Shown here one piece after another: positions 47,161 through 57,998 of a DNA stretch of 64,000 nt. Origin of the DNA: Muscardinus avellanarius (Eukaryota; Chordata; Mammalia; Rodentia; Gliridae). The notes below the pieces were generated by a model. It was not told the DNA's origin, made no database searches, and saw only the letters and a list, made by a program, of their open reading frames with translations. The DNA is taken from positions 31,845,592 through 31,909,591 of the forward strand of contig OY726569.1 of assembly GCA_963383645.1 (NCBI GenBank). Direction: 5' to 3'. A program made the translations under genes and the position numbers. Each line of letters starts with the position of its first letter. The stretch's first letter is position 1.

Positions 47161-47410
47161 GCTGAGTGTGGTGGTGCACGCTTGTAATCCCTGCGCTTGG
47201 GAGGCAGAGACGGGAGGATCTCGCTGGTTTGAAGCCAGCCTGACTGGCTTAAGAGACCCTGTTTCCAAATAAAAATATAGAATGGGTCTAGTAGTATAGC
47301 CCAGAGGTAGAAGGGCTTCCAGGAACCCCAGTACCACTAAAAAAAAAAAAAAAAAAAAAAAAAAGAAAGAAAGGAAGAAAGAAAGAAAGAAAGAAAGAAA
47401 GCAAGCAAGC
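47161..47410 (+). mobile_element. B1-dID SINE, hairpin subfamily, with (GAAA)n tail
   Basis: GGCTGAGTGTGGTGGTGCAC, GAAGCCAGCCTGACTGGCTT and AAGAGACCCTGTTTCC, then the ID half to CCCAGTACCACT. The tail (47338-47410) begins as poly-A and becomes GAAA and then CAAG repeats. AAGCAATGGAGTAG flanks it exactly at 47147-47160 and 47411-47424. Minus-strand frames of 75-127 codons here are repeat translations. Confidence 0.92.
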
Positions 47411-47589
47411 AAGCAATGGAGTAGGTATTGTAGATTTGATTGGGGGAGGGGGAACAAGAAAAGCCTCCCTGGGAAAGAAATCATTTGGTCGTGATCCAAC
47501 TGACCAGAAGGTCAAATCTCACATTTACAACTAGAAGTCAAGCCTGGCTAAAGTACAGTCAACATAGCTGAAAACAGTCTAAGATGAGG

Positions 47590-47790
47590 TTGACAGAGTC
47601 CATAATATTGAAGATCAGCATAAGGCGATTTTATTTTCAGTGTGACATGAAACCATTAAAGGGGAATAAGCACAAGAATGATAATATCATATCTATGTTT
47701 TAAAAGGGTAACTGACAGATTTACAGAGAATAAGAGATGCAGGATAGGAAGCAGAGAGACTCTGCAACCATCTAAATTAGAGATGAGGGG
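47590..47790 (+). repeat. Ancient interspersed repeat, fragment
   Basis: GGCGATTTTATTTTCAGTGT, GACATGAAACCATTAAAGGG and AGAGATGCAGGATAGGAAGC fit the 5' part of the same old family seen at 27715-28190 and 56750-57340 ('ttttattctaagtgcaatgggaagccactgaagg'). Confidence 0.4.
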
Positions 47791-47931
47791 GTTGGTCCTG
47801 AGTTCATTAAGAAACTCATTTCAAACAAGATTGGTTATTTTGTTTTTGTTAGTGATGTTTTGTAATTTCTTTGTATATTCTAGAATTAGTCCTCTATCAG
47901 AGGAATATCTGGCAAAGACCTTCCATTTGTG

Positions 47932-47936
<5 letters not shown>

Positions 47937-47980
<44 letters not shown>

Positions 47981-48020
47981 CCTCCCTCTCTCCCTCCCTC
48001 CCTCCCTCTTGCTCTAGCTC
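47937..48020 (+). repeat. (TC)n microsatellite with CCCT units
   Basis: A pure TC run passes into CCTC/CCCT variants. It is a homopyrimidine mirror-like tract, and the minus-strand Arg-Glu-rich frame over it is meaningless translation. Confidence 0.95.
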
Positions 48021-49055
48021 TTGCTCTCAAGCTCTCTTTCTCTCTCCCCCATTCCTGAGCTGAGAGTGTCTGAGTGTCAGCTTTGCTTGGGGGAAAGTAG
48101 AGGTGGGCAGGTGGTGTGCTCTGTTTGTTTATATGTTTGAATGGAAGATGGAGGATGGGAATGAGGAACATTAAAACACATTTTTATGTAAATGAATATT
48201 GAGACCTACAGACAGAAAGAATGGACTTGAAGGAAGTTCACTGAAGAAGGAATGGCTTGAAACTTGAAAAAGAAAAGAGCAAGAGTAACAAAAAAGCAGT
48301 TCCATCAATTTAGATGTTATTTCCCACTGTAAACTTTTTCATTGCTTTTGTAAGAAAACAAGCAACAATCTTAGTTGATTTCCTGTTGCCTTTTGGAAGA
48401 AGAGTGGGCATGATGGTCCCAATAAGTAACAATGATACATAAGCCTAGCAAATGTTAGTTTAGGCCATTGGATTTCATGTTCTTAATCCTGGAACCTTTT
48501 ATAGATCAATGACAATGTCTATTTCTTCCATCAACTGCCACCAGGTTCTCTCTGGATCTCAAAAGAACTGAGCAGGAAAGGCAAAGTGGAAAAGGACCAA
48601 CACAAAAGGGACTTCCTCAAGTAGTCACCAATTGCACAAGGCTCATTCTTACAACCTTAACAGACACTTTCTAGGGGCTAGATAAGAAGCAAAATATTTT
48701 CGCAGAATTATAAGGATTTGCCATTCATTTCTGAAAATGTTATGAGAAGTGGCTCTTTATCATAGGCACCTCACCTTTTGTTTCAAGATCACTCTTGCTC
48801 ACCAATTTTCCAGTGGTCAGAGTCATCATCAAGTGTTAAAAGAAAGATTTGTAGTGGTTGGGAAGCTGAACCAACATACCAACTGTACCAGTATTGGGAA
48901 CGGCCTAGGAAGATTTGGGAAAGTTCTGATTATTAATATATTTCAAAAGAAAATAATTGATATATTTCAAAATAGTTGTGTCAAAATGGCGGCAGATATG
49001 GGTAAAGAAAGGACTTGATTTCTGCCTAAAACAGGCAGCTATTCCAATGTAATTT
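48021..49055. other. Single-copy DNA, nothing recognised
   Basis: A short direct repeat (TTGATATATTTCAAAA, partial copy) lies near 48935-48972. The open frame 48749-49018 gives an unrecognised product. Confidence 0.35.
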
Positions 49056-49437
49056 TTTTTTTTGGCTTTTATGTTTTATTTATTTTATTTATTTATTTAT
49101 TTTTTTGAGTTAATTAATTTTTTATTGGTGCAATGCATTCATACATCATAATGGTATAAAGAAAATATTTTTGTAGACATACATGCACACATCGCCCAGT
49201 TAGCCCCTACCCGATCCCCACCCCGTTCCCTCCCCATCCCTCCTTTCCATGCTTGGCTTAGTGGTTGACATCTAGTTTTATAGCAATTTATCCAATATTA
49301 ACGATGATAATCTCACAAAACAGTTTCATTTGTCTGATACCAAGCTTTTGATAACTTAAAGATAACAGTTCAATATTTCTTTTTGCTTTCTTTCTTACCA
49401 GAGAATATTTTTTTTCTTTTCTTTTTTTTTTAGGTGA
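49056..49437 (-). mobile_element. L1 3'-UTR fragment with poly-A tail
   Basis: T-rich tail complement at 49056-49100, then TTTTTTATTGGTGCAATGCA, the reverse complement of the L1 terminus at 34864-34884. It continues with a CCCCACCCCGTTCCCTCCCC tract (complement of the usual L1 3'-UTR purine tract) up to about 49340; the remainder is less certain. Confidence 0.7.
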
Positions 49438-49439
49438 AG

Positions 49440-50160
49440 CTATCAAACATTTATTTATTTATTTTTCAGAAAAAATCTATCCTGATATGGAATATGGACT
49501 CTAGATACCCAAAACAATCTCAAAGAACAAAGCTAGAAGATGTATATTTTCTGATTTCAAACCATATAAAACTACAATAATTGAAACAGTGTAGTACTGT
49601 TCCAGAGGTAGATATATAAACCATTGGAGTTAAATAAAAGCCTAGAGATAAATTCTTTCATATATTGTCAAGTTATTTTTGACAAGGTTTCCACAAACAT
49701 TTGGTGGAGGAAATAATAATCTTTTAAATAAATATTGTTGAAAAATAATAATTACATGAAAAATAATAAAATTGGACCCTTACCTAACATATTTACAAAT
49801 ATTAACTCAAAATAGATAAAAGACCTAAGTATAAATCTTAATACTACAAACTTTTAGAAGAAAATCTGGGTCATAAAAACCTCACAACATTGAAATTGGC
49901 AGTGATTTCTTGGATATGATTTCAATGGCGCAGGTAACAAAAGGGTAAATAAACTCCCTAAAAAATAAAAAAAAATATTGTATATCCAAAGACAATGTAA
50001 ACAGAGTTAAAAGTTACTGATAGAATGGGATAAAATATTTCCAAATGCTATATCTGAAGGTATATTAATATTCCAACTAGAAATCCTAAAAATTAGTAAC
50101 AATAAAAACAAACAATACAATTTAGAGATAGGTAAAAGACTAACATAAATAATGAATCAT
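49440..50160 (+). mobile_element. Old L1M-type ORF2 fragment
   Basis: Contains, in order, CTACAATAATTGAAACAGTG, TTTGACAAGGTTTCCACAAA, ACTCAAAATAGATAAAAGAC and GATAGAATGGGATAAAATAT, decayed forms of the late ORF2 region of old L1s ('tcaactcaaaatggattaaagac', 'cagaatgggagaaaatat'). Multiple stops; noncoding. Confidence 0.7.
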
Positions 50161-50170
50161 CACAGATAAC

Positions 50171-50950
50171 CAATCTTAGTTGTCTGTTGGATGGAAAATC
50201 TTGTTTCTCTGGTTCTGGTGTGTGTTACCTATTTCTTCTTTGTAGTTAATCTCTTTGAGTATTTTCTCTAGCGCTGGTTTTGAAGACATAAATTCCTTCA
50301 GTTTCTGTTTGTCGTGGAAGCTTCTTATTTCCCCATCTAATTTGATAGAAAGTTTTGCTGGGTAGGAAATTTTTGGCTGGAACTTGTTTTCTTTCAGAGT
50401 TTGGAATATGTTACTCCAAGCCCTTCTGGCTCTCATGACTTGGTTTGAGAAGTCTGGAGTGATTCTAATTGGTTTGCCTCTGAATGTCACTTGGCCCTTT
50501 GTTTTTGTTGCCTTTAAGATTCTCTGCTTGGCTTCCACATTGGTCATTTTGACAATTATGTGGCGTGGGGGTCTTCTTCTCCGATCCTGTCTAAAGGGAG
50601 TTCTATAAGTTTCCTGGACCTGTGTATGTTTGGAAAATTTTCTGCTATTACTTCCTTGAAGAGATTGTTGATCCCTTTGGTTTCACCTTCTTTTCCCTCC
50701 TCTATTCCAATTATTCTTAGGTTAGCTCTCTTAAAATGGGCCCATATTTCTTCAATGTCAGATTCCTGCTGTCGGATTTTTTTTCTAAATTCGAAACTAT
50801 GCGTTCATTTTTTGAATGATCATCTTCTAGGAGCGAGATTCTGTTCTCCATGTGGTCTAATCCGTTGTTTGTACTTTGAATTGAGGCCTTTACTTCATTA
50901 ATTGCATCCTTTATCTCTCTTTGGCTCTCTCTGAATTCTTTTCAAAACAC
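50171..50950 (-). pseudogene. L1 ORF1 fragment (RNA-binding protein), broken
   Basis: The 123-codon frame ending at 50176 encodes the carboxyl part of L1 ORF1p, the trimeric RNA-binding chaperone of the L1 particle: IVKMTNVEAKQRILKATK, GKPIRITPDFSNQVMRARR and IKLDGEIRSFHDKQKLKEF lie in the RRM/C-terminal domain region, and the frame stops near the usual ORF1 end. The 5' part (50560-50950) encodes coiled-coil-like sequence in shifted frames, so at least one frameshift separates the domains. No ORF2 follows on this strand; an older plus-strand L1 piece is next to it. Decayed copy. Confidence 0.85.
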
Positions 50951-50961
50951 CTCTATTATTT

Positions 50962-51405
50962 CTACAGTTATTTTCCTGCCTAGCTCAAAGCAATTAACCA
51001 GTCAATAGCAGAGGAGAACTAGACCTTTATCTAAAGAGATCTACATGATGATCTAGGGAGGATGGGGCAGGGTTTGACCTTGCCCTTCAGGAAAGGAGCC
51101 ACCTTGCCACACCTGGTTGGGGGAGGTACCACACAGGGATGTTCACTTAGTCAGAATTACGTAAACAAGATGGAGGTCATGGGTCTAAAAAGTCCGGTCC
51201 ACGTGTAAGCCCTTTGGTGTATTGTTTTTGAGTCACCCCCTCATGCCATTTTGGCATGGGGCTGTATTTCTATCCTCTGTATTTCCATCATTTAATAAAC
51301 TTCTTTAAATCTTCAGCAACTGTCCAAGCTATGCATATTTATTCTTAGCTTAGGACAAGAATCCACCTTTTTTTCTTCTGTTTGGTGTCGTTTTGGGTTT
51401 TGTTA
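50962..51405 (+). mobile_element. Gammaretrovirus-like (ERV1) LTR
   Basis: A GC-richer block unlike its surroundings. It starts near ACAGTTATTTTCCTGCCTAG and has a polyadenylation signal AATAAA at 51294-51299 followed by a U5-like region. Just upstream of the signal is a small stem, CATGCCA/TGGCATG (51242-51258). A primer-binding-site-like sequence follows at 51411. No intact TATA box is obvious. Boundaries are approximate; LTR identity is inference from layout. Confidence 0.6.
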
Positions 51406-51410
51406 TGGGT

Positions 51411-51600
51411 TGGGGGAAAGTGTGTCCGGGACCCTAGCAGGGGTCCCCGGGGAATGGTTTCCACAAACCATATTCTCCCAATCCGTAACACCAACAATAT
51501 CTTTTGCAGTTCTAAGATTCTAAGAGGTCCAGTCCACGGTCCCCATGGGAAGCAGGGGATTATAAATTTGTCATCTTTACTCCTTAGCTAAACCCACAAT
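51411..51600 (+). mobile_element. ERV primer-binding-site-like sequence and leader remnant
   Basis: TTGGGGG followed after a small insertion by GTCCGGGA (51410-51431) resembles the tRNA-Pro primer-binding site of gammaretrovirus-like elements. The CCTAGCAGGGGTCCCCGGGG that follows fits a leader. No gag, pol or env reading frame is visible downstream; the element is a remnant. Confidence 0.45.
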
Positions 51601-52489
51601 CCCTGACCCTTTGGGAGATTGTGAGTGGGACTGTGGAGGGAGAGCTTTTGAAATACTCCGTGTACAGACTGCTGCTTGTTTTTGAGGCTCCCAAGACATC
51701 TAGATGAATGCTTTTTTCCATAATAAGCATATGAAAGGTGAATTTTTATGGCCTAGGGATTGGTTTGAGTTTCACTCATGGTCTGCTTTGCTGTACTACC
51801 TTTAAGAGTTGAAAGTGTATATGTCATCTCTAATTGGAACTCCCAGGCAGAAATGATGCCATCAGGGAACTTAAAATATGTGGCCATATGAATCACCCTG
51901 CAGACCAGGCATATTGCTATAAAGCAAATAATTTACATTTAAATAACTTATCTGCATTCACCTAATTTAAAAGTAATCTTTATTCTTTCTCAACTAATCC
52001 CCAAACTTATGGACTAGTTTGATCATATTTGTGCAATAAAATTGAAATTTTCAGATATGGTCGGTAATCAATTTTAGTCACCTCATCTGCGTTTCCAATC
52101 TCATTACAGATTGCAATTTTCAGTGCAGATTACATGATGACCCATCAGTGGCTTTGTTGTTTCTGAATTACCGATTCCTTGCCTACTGCCAGATAAGAAC
52201 AAAGCCTATGCATCAGCCTGACAGCTTGCAAACAGAAAATGGGCTTGTAGGATTGGATTTAAATCCCAGGTGTAGGGGATAATTACCACATCACTCATGC
52301 AGTAACTGAAAAATGGTATTTCAACAAGAAAAATTACATTCCTTTTATAGTGCCAACAGAAATCATTATTTGAGGCTTCACACTGATTCACTGTATCATT
52401 ACATGTGCACTGTACTCATTAAATGTAATGTTTGTTGCAACATAAAAAAGTTATTGTTTTAGGTACTTTGGTGGAGCAGGTAGCTTAAA
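51601..52489. other. Single-copy DNA, nothing recognised
   Basis: No open frame or repeat of note. This could include decayed ERV internal sequence, which I cannot recognise. Confidence 0.35.
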
Positions 52490-53010
52490 TTTAAGGTTTG
52501 TGGAACCTTGATGGTGTAGAGGTCGTTGGGACTCTAATATATACCGCGCAAGAGAAATGACAACACGGACGCGGAGCTTTCCAACCAGCTCCTATTACGG
52601 AAGGCGTGGTTGGATAGTACAAAGAAAATGGAGTATAAATCTTTTGTTTCAAAAACCCCAGCCATTTAACCCTACAGCCTGTCCAGCAGAAGAGGACAGA
52701 TAATGATTCAAATCTCGGCAGAGCCGTACTGCGCAGTTCAGGTTTTACCATTAGCTGCGGAGCCATTGAAGCTCATCATACATATCCAAAAGAACGGAAG
52801 GGCAGAGACCAATTTGAAAAAAAAAATAATATTAAAGGAAACAGTGGCAAATACACTGGGAATGCACTGCTCACCGCTGGCACTTGGTCGGTCACTCGCA
52901 AGGCTGCGGTGTTTCCCAAAGACGGCATGAGCAGGGCAGTAAAGAAAGGGAGATTCGCAGTCGTGTGTAGGTGCAGAAAGCGCGTCAACTGCTGAGAGCA
53001 ACAACCCACG
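52490..53010. promoter_or_regulatory. CpG-retaining single-copy block, candidate regulatory element
   Basis: By eye about two dozen CpGs fall in roughly 520 bases (for example ACCGCGCAAG, ACACGGACGCGG, AAAGCGCGTC), whereas neighbouring kilobases have only a few. Not a SINE or LTR that I recognise. Open frames on both strands are short and unrecognised. Retained CpGs imply germline hypomethylation or strong constraint, typical of enhancers or orphan CpG islands; this is inference. Confidence 0.4.
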
Positions 53011-53181
53011 CTGTATTAATCGGAGCCCTAGTTATGTTTATGGCTAACTGACTTTCTCATTAAGTTGATCAGAATAGTGTAAAAGGAGAGGGTACTTTTA
53101 GGTTTGCTGTGTTCTTGCATCAAATCCAAGAGGAGACACTGACAGATAAATAGATGATAAAATGCATGGGTATGCACACTG

Positions 53182-53257
53182 GTGCGTGTGTGTGTGTGCA
53201 CGCGCGCGCGTGCGTGCATGTGTGCGTGTGTGTGTGTGTGTCTGTGTCTGTGTGTTG
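53182..53257 (+). repeat. Alternating purine-pyrimidine tract, Z-DNA-prone
   Basis: From 53182 to 53241 every step alternates purine and pyrimidine, including a GCACGCGCGCGCGTGCGTGC core flanked by (GT)n. It breaks at 53242 and continues as CTGTGT variants. Confidence 0.9.
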
Positions 53258-54019
53258 TTAGAGATTGAACACATTCTAGGGATAAAATAAATTTTATGTA
53301 TCAGCTCATAGTATCTTTGCCTGAAATTCCCAAATTATTATTTTGAACCTAATTCTCTTTCTATGCAGTAAGATAACTTTTGTGAAGAGGCTTCAGGTAC
53401 AATTGTAAAGAGCTGAAATCTATCTTTCTAATCTTGTCCCACTCTCACCTCTGCAGTCTTCTGTCTTTCTTGGTAAGCTCTCTTCAGAATGGCTGAGGCA
53501 TTAACAATGCAGAAACGGGGTTACTTGTGCAGAAGGCATGCAAGATTTTAAATTTTCCTTGGAGCTCAGGAAGGTACTCTCAGGGGCAGACTTAATTTTC
53601 TAAGAGCTAGTTTCTGTTCCTTTATAACCTATGAGAAACTTCACCTGATTGGCTTTAGGGTGATCTATATGGATATGCCATCTGCCTTCACAGAGCTTCT
53701 AATCTTATTGGAAAAGAAGGACTAGGAAGTAAAAAAATAAATAATAACACAAGGTCACACAAGCATGAGAGGCTGAACAAATTATAAAGATCCTAAAGAT
53801 GCACATAAGAGACACAATAAAGGAAGGACAGTCTATACATAAACTGAGAAGGCTGGGGAACTGCATGAGTATAATCATCTTTACTGATAAGCCCGGAAGA
53901 TAAAGTGCTACTCGGTGTGGTATGTGTAAGGTTTTCAAAAACAGGGGCTGGCAGGATGCTGGTAGTTATCGGGCACTCAGTTATGTCAATCTGAAACCCA
54001 ACCATAACAAACATGTACA
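53258..54019. other. Single-copy DNA, nothing firm
   Basis: Short minus-strand frames (53705-54056) are unrecognised. CACAGAGCTTCTAATCTTAT near 53690 recalls an old repeat ('cctcatggagcttacattct'). Confidence 0.35.
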
Positions 54020-54230
54020 AACATGCACTTTTAATCCAAGGCACTGTGCTACGCACGTGAAGGACTCATTGCATTTACTTGTTATGCCAACCCTAAATTA
54101 CTATATTCTCATTTCAAACAGGTGAGAACTGAGGCATGGAAAACTTCAGTAATCTCCCCAAGAGATGGAGCTTGGATGTGGAACATGCCTGTCTCCTACA
54201 GAGCCTGTGCTCTTAATCCTCACCCTCTAC
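54020..54230. repeat. MIR/L2-class fossil
   Basis: CACTGTGCTACGCACGTGAA, CTCATTTCAAACAGGTGAGA and ACTGAGGCATGGAAAACTTC follow the old-repeat order 'gcactgtgctaggc...cattttacagatgaggaaactgaggc'. Confidence 0.5.
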
Positions 54231-54234
54231 AGGT

Positions 54235-54428
54235 TTTCTCAGTAGATAAGCTTTCATGTATATCTCGAAGATACACTTCCAGCCCTATTTTTTATTTTTT
54301 ATTTTGAAACAGGGTCTCACTGATTTGCAAAGGGCCTCACTAAGTAGCTGAGGATGGCCACGAACCGTGATCCTCCTGTCTCAGCATCCCAAATGCTGGG
54401 ATCACAGGTGTGCACCACCACACCTGGC
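54235..54428 (-). mobile_element. B1-dID SINE, longer subfamily
   Basis: A diverged ID half (54235-54280), then TTCCAGCCCTATTTTTTATT, CAGGGTCTCACTGATTTGCA, AGCTGAGGATGGCCACG and GCACCACCACACCTGGC. Confidence 0.82.
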
Positions 54429-54439
54429 AAAAATTTTAT

Positions 54440-55560
54440 TGATGTATTTTTTTGTTCTCATGTACAAAGCCGGCACTCCCTAACCCCAGTCCTTTACCTG
54501 CTCAAAAACATCACAGCAGCTACTAAGTAAATGCATTGTGTTGATGGCCACATTGAAACAAGGGCTTGATGATTTAATTAATAGTCATAAGGACATAAAT
54601 CTCATGTATGGGTCACATGCTTTATTGTCTCTGAAGAGCACACTTTAAACGGTCAGCCATACCACTATTTAAATTCTGTGTTGTTGGTGGCATTTCTTTC
54701 TGTCTCTTGAAATGAAAAGCATAGCCTAGTCCACCCACTCAGAAACTCTGCAAACTTAAGAGATAAGTTCCTTTGCAAAGATGCCTTAGAGGATCCCCCC
54801 CATCAGGCCTATCAGGAAGAACAACGTGGGTTTGGTCCTGGATCAGGTGGTCATATTAGAAAATACATTAAAATTCTGGTAAACAAACAAGATGAAACAC
54901 AAAATTACCATTCCGTGCTGCTCCTGACAGCACTGTGGAGAATGCGATTTCCCTGTTTTTGCACTGTTGGGGCCTTACATGCCATGGTTTAATTGGGGGT
55001 CAACATATGGTTGAACTGAAGATTGTAAACTGTGTTCAGAAATTAAAACTGACCAGATGCGAATGTCATTTCTCACCTGCATAGTCTTTGCAGGACACAG
55101 GCCAAATTTTCCACATGGTAATCCCTGCATCTTCCCAGCACCCTGTCTCTGGTCACACTTTCTCTGCAGTTCCTAATTTAGCAAGAAGCCGAGCAACCAC
55201 ATTCATCTAACAATCCCTGTGCAGAGAGGCTGATCAAATGCCTCCCCTATGTGAATAAATTGGCTGTGCCCAGAGTGAGAAAATCTGCTGTGTATTCTTA
55301 AAAAGAACAGGAATGGGAGCCGAGCATGTGTGATTTACAAACAACCCAGTATTTTCATTGAGACATGAAAATAAATGAATCTGGTCCCCATTGCAGCTCA
55401 GCTCTTCCTCCTGGGGCTGGAGGGGTTGCTCCTTTGTTCCCGTGGCGAGCCCGTGTGAGAGCGGTAAGGAAGCAGCTGCTTACATTACCTGTGAGGACTC
55501 TCTTTAAAAGCCTCTCTGGCTCTAAGGAGCTTTGTTGCTTAATTTTTTTTTTTTTCCTGA
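54440..55560. other. Repeat-free conserved-looking block
   Basis: More than 1 kb of non-repetitive DNA of moderate GC. The tracts near 54590-54700 and 55180-55270 read like constrained noncoding DNA (TTTAATTAATAG, CACATTCATCTAACAATCCC). Overlapping unrecognised frames on both strands at 55355-55845 give no protein evidence. Confidence 0.35.
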
Positions 55561-56470
55561 ACATGTTAGATGTCGCCCGTTGGTGCTGCCTCCTGCTGCC
55601 TTACTGTTCGCTGCTGGGTTTGCAACTTCCCCTGACTTGGGGAAGGTGCTGTACAAATTACACTGAGGATATCTCATTGTGTGGGAGTCCGGGCCAGGCT
55701 GGGAAGGCCCCAGAGCATTAGCAATAGGCATGCTTCTAGCTTGGGAGGTAGGAGTAGGAGATTGGGAGGTGATGTGCACTGCCTGCCGTGCACACTTAAA
55801 TAAAATGACTGGTGGAAAGTCGCATTGGAAAGGAAAGACATGCATGGAGCAAAGGGAAGAGCATGTGCAGAGTTAAGCAGAACAGAAATGCCATTTTGTC
55901 TTCCCCATCATGCCCACTGTGTGTCTTTTTCCTTTGTTAACTTGGCAAAAGGACTGTGTGGCTCATGAAGGTCAGGCGATTTTCCTTGATTTCTTTTTCC
56001 ATTTTTGATATTAGGACTGATACATGCTTCCTTTTTTTTTCTTAACTTGCCCCATATGAAACCTATGTGAAGAAAGGGAGAATATAGTTTTTCCTCTCTG
56101 GGCAAGACAGGCAGCATGGCAATGGAGACACAGAAGTTCACTGTCTACCCTGGGTTTGCAGGTGGCACACATTGCTATGCTCTATCAAAGGCAAATTGTG
56201 CATTGGTTAGTGGTCTGAAAGTGATGACACTGTTGACTTTGTAAAGTGAAGCACGGATCTTATTGAAGTTTTTAGAATTCTGGGGTGGCCAATAAAGCCA
56301 TATTAGACAAATAGAGTGTTTGACTCAAGACATAAAGTTTGTTTTTGTAGCATTTAAAATGGGATATTTATAAAACCTGAATCTAACTGAACTAAGGCTG
56401 GTGGACCATTTTTTAGCTTTCCCTGACTATTCTTAAAACCAAGGGTTCAGTAGAATTGTTCTCAGGCTGG
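55561..56470. other. Single-copy DNA, nothing recognised
   Basis: No repeat or exon identified. Confidence 0.35.
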
Positions 56471-56600
56471 CTCATCCACTTAATTAATATTTATTAATCA
56501 CCTACTGGCAATAAAACTCTATGCTGGGTGCTTAGAGGGAGATGAACAATACCTGGTTCTGCTTTTAATCATTTTATAATCTAATAGATGTTAAAGCCTC
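56471..56600. repeat. Ancient mammalian interspersed repeat fragment
   Basis: TTAATTAATATTTATTAATC, ACCTACTGGCAATAAAACTC, TATGCTGGGTGCTTAG and ATTTTATAATCTAATAGATG match the same old motif series as 41345-41500. Confidence 0.5.
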
Positions 56601-56749
56601 CCATGCTGGTTACAATATCAAATAGAAAAAAAAGTCTGAATTATAGACTTTGGAAGACAGAGGTCATTTTTAATGGCAGTGATTAGAGAAATTCCCTCAG
56701 GAGCTACTTTATAACAGGACTTAATGAAAGGGTAAAATTTTGAAGAGCA

Positions 56750-57340
56750 GAGATAAGGAAAAGAATTATAGGTGGGTGGAAAAGAAAAGAAAATGCAGGA
56801 TGTGTGTTCAGGAATGATGGAAGAGGTATACCAAATGATAGCTAGTATTTGATTTTCTATATAATGTTAAAAGAGAACACTGGAGGCTGTGACTCAGGAG
56901 AGTGTCCTAAGCACAATAATGGGTTGGGAAGGTACAGCCAGAACTATAGGCAGGAAAACTGACCAGTTAGGAATCTATTGATGGGGTAGGTGAAAATAAT
57001 AAGATCTAAATGGAGAGAGTAAACATGGGAAGAGGAAGAGACAAAGGTGAGAAGCATGGTAGGCTGTCTGGAATCCTCCAGAATGGGCACAGGGCCAGGC
57101 CCCTGAGCTTGAGTGGATGGTCTTGGCTCCCAGAAAGCAGGAGGAGGATGAACCAAAAAAAGAAAGGGAGAAAGAACAGGGCGAGAGGATGCAAATTAGC
57201 ATTGAGTATATTACAGGGCCAAAGAGAAGGGAGATTTTTCAAATAGAAGCTCGAGGTCAATAATATCAAATACTGTAAGGTCAATGATAAGAATGATAAA
57301 TAGCCATTGGGATTCAAAATTGGGAAGTCATTGCTCACTG
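56750..57340 (+). repeat. Ancient interspersed repeat, copy 2
   Basis: ACCAGTTAGGAATCTATTGA, AATAATATCAAATACTGTAA, GGTCAATGATAAGAATGATA and CCATTGGGATTCAAAATTGG follow the known order 'gaccagttaggaggctattgc ... gtcaaatgctgctgagaggtcaagtaagatgag ... ccattggatttggcaa'. Same family as 27715-28190. Confidence 0.5.
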
Positions 57341-57419
57341 CCAAGAAATTTTTTCAGATTACCAACATTCAGGAGTGAGAAATGGTAGGAAAGCGACTCA
57401 TAGCCTGCTATTTCAAGAT

Positions 57420-57810
57420 ATTCTGTAGCATAACTTGGTGAGAATGCAGGGAAATAAGCACGGACATGTGGGTGGTAGCACTGTACACAGGCACAAGCTT
57501 TCTGGGGATCATGTTGGTGATAAAAGCTTGAAATGGGTGCCCTTTGGTCTTGCAAATACATTTTCTTTGAATCTATTATAAGGATTATTTATTGTTGATC
57601 CTTTAAAATAATCTACAAAGATGTTTATTATAGGTCTTTACATAACAGTAAAACATTTGAAATAATCTAAACACCATAGTATGTAGAACTATAACCCTAT
57701 AATAAATCCCCTGTATTAAAAAACCTCAAGAGACAGAAAAGGGTTTATAGTTTATTATCTATAATTGAGTGAATTAAAGAGATTATAAAATAGCAAGCAA
57801 GATATGAATT
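57420..57810 (+). mobile_element. Old L1M-type 3' fragment
   Basis: AAAGATGTTTATTATAGGTC, ACATTTGAAATAATCTAAAC and the AACCCTATAATAAAT region are decayed forms of 'aaagatgtttattgcagcattgtttataatagc ... ggaaacaacctaaatg'. Confidence 0.5.
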
Positions 57811-57940
57811 TATTTTTAAATGTAACTATATATACCACACATATATCTTATGTTTATATCCATATATGTGTAGTACACACATATACCTGTACATATATAC
57901 ATATATATGTATATATTTATGATAGATGCAGCCAGAACCT

Positions 57941-57942
57941 TT

Positions 57943-57998
<56 letters not shown>

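Noticed and set aside
47821..48171. Minus-strand 116-codon frame with an Arg-Glu repeat, and its plus-strand Leu-Ser shadow
   Set aside because: Produced by the (TC)n microsatellite at 47937-48020.
50384..50901. Plus-strand frames of 74 and 113 codons
   Set aside because: Antisense shadows of the minus-strand L1 ORF1 fragment.
55355..55845. Overlapping frames of 69-118 codons on both strands
   Set aside because: Moderate GC lowers stop frequency here; none of the products is recognisable and both strands are open alike.
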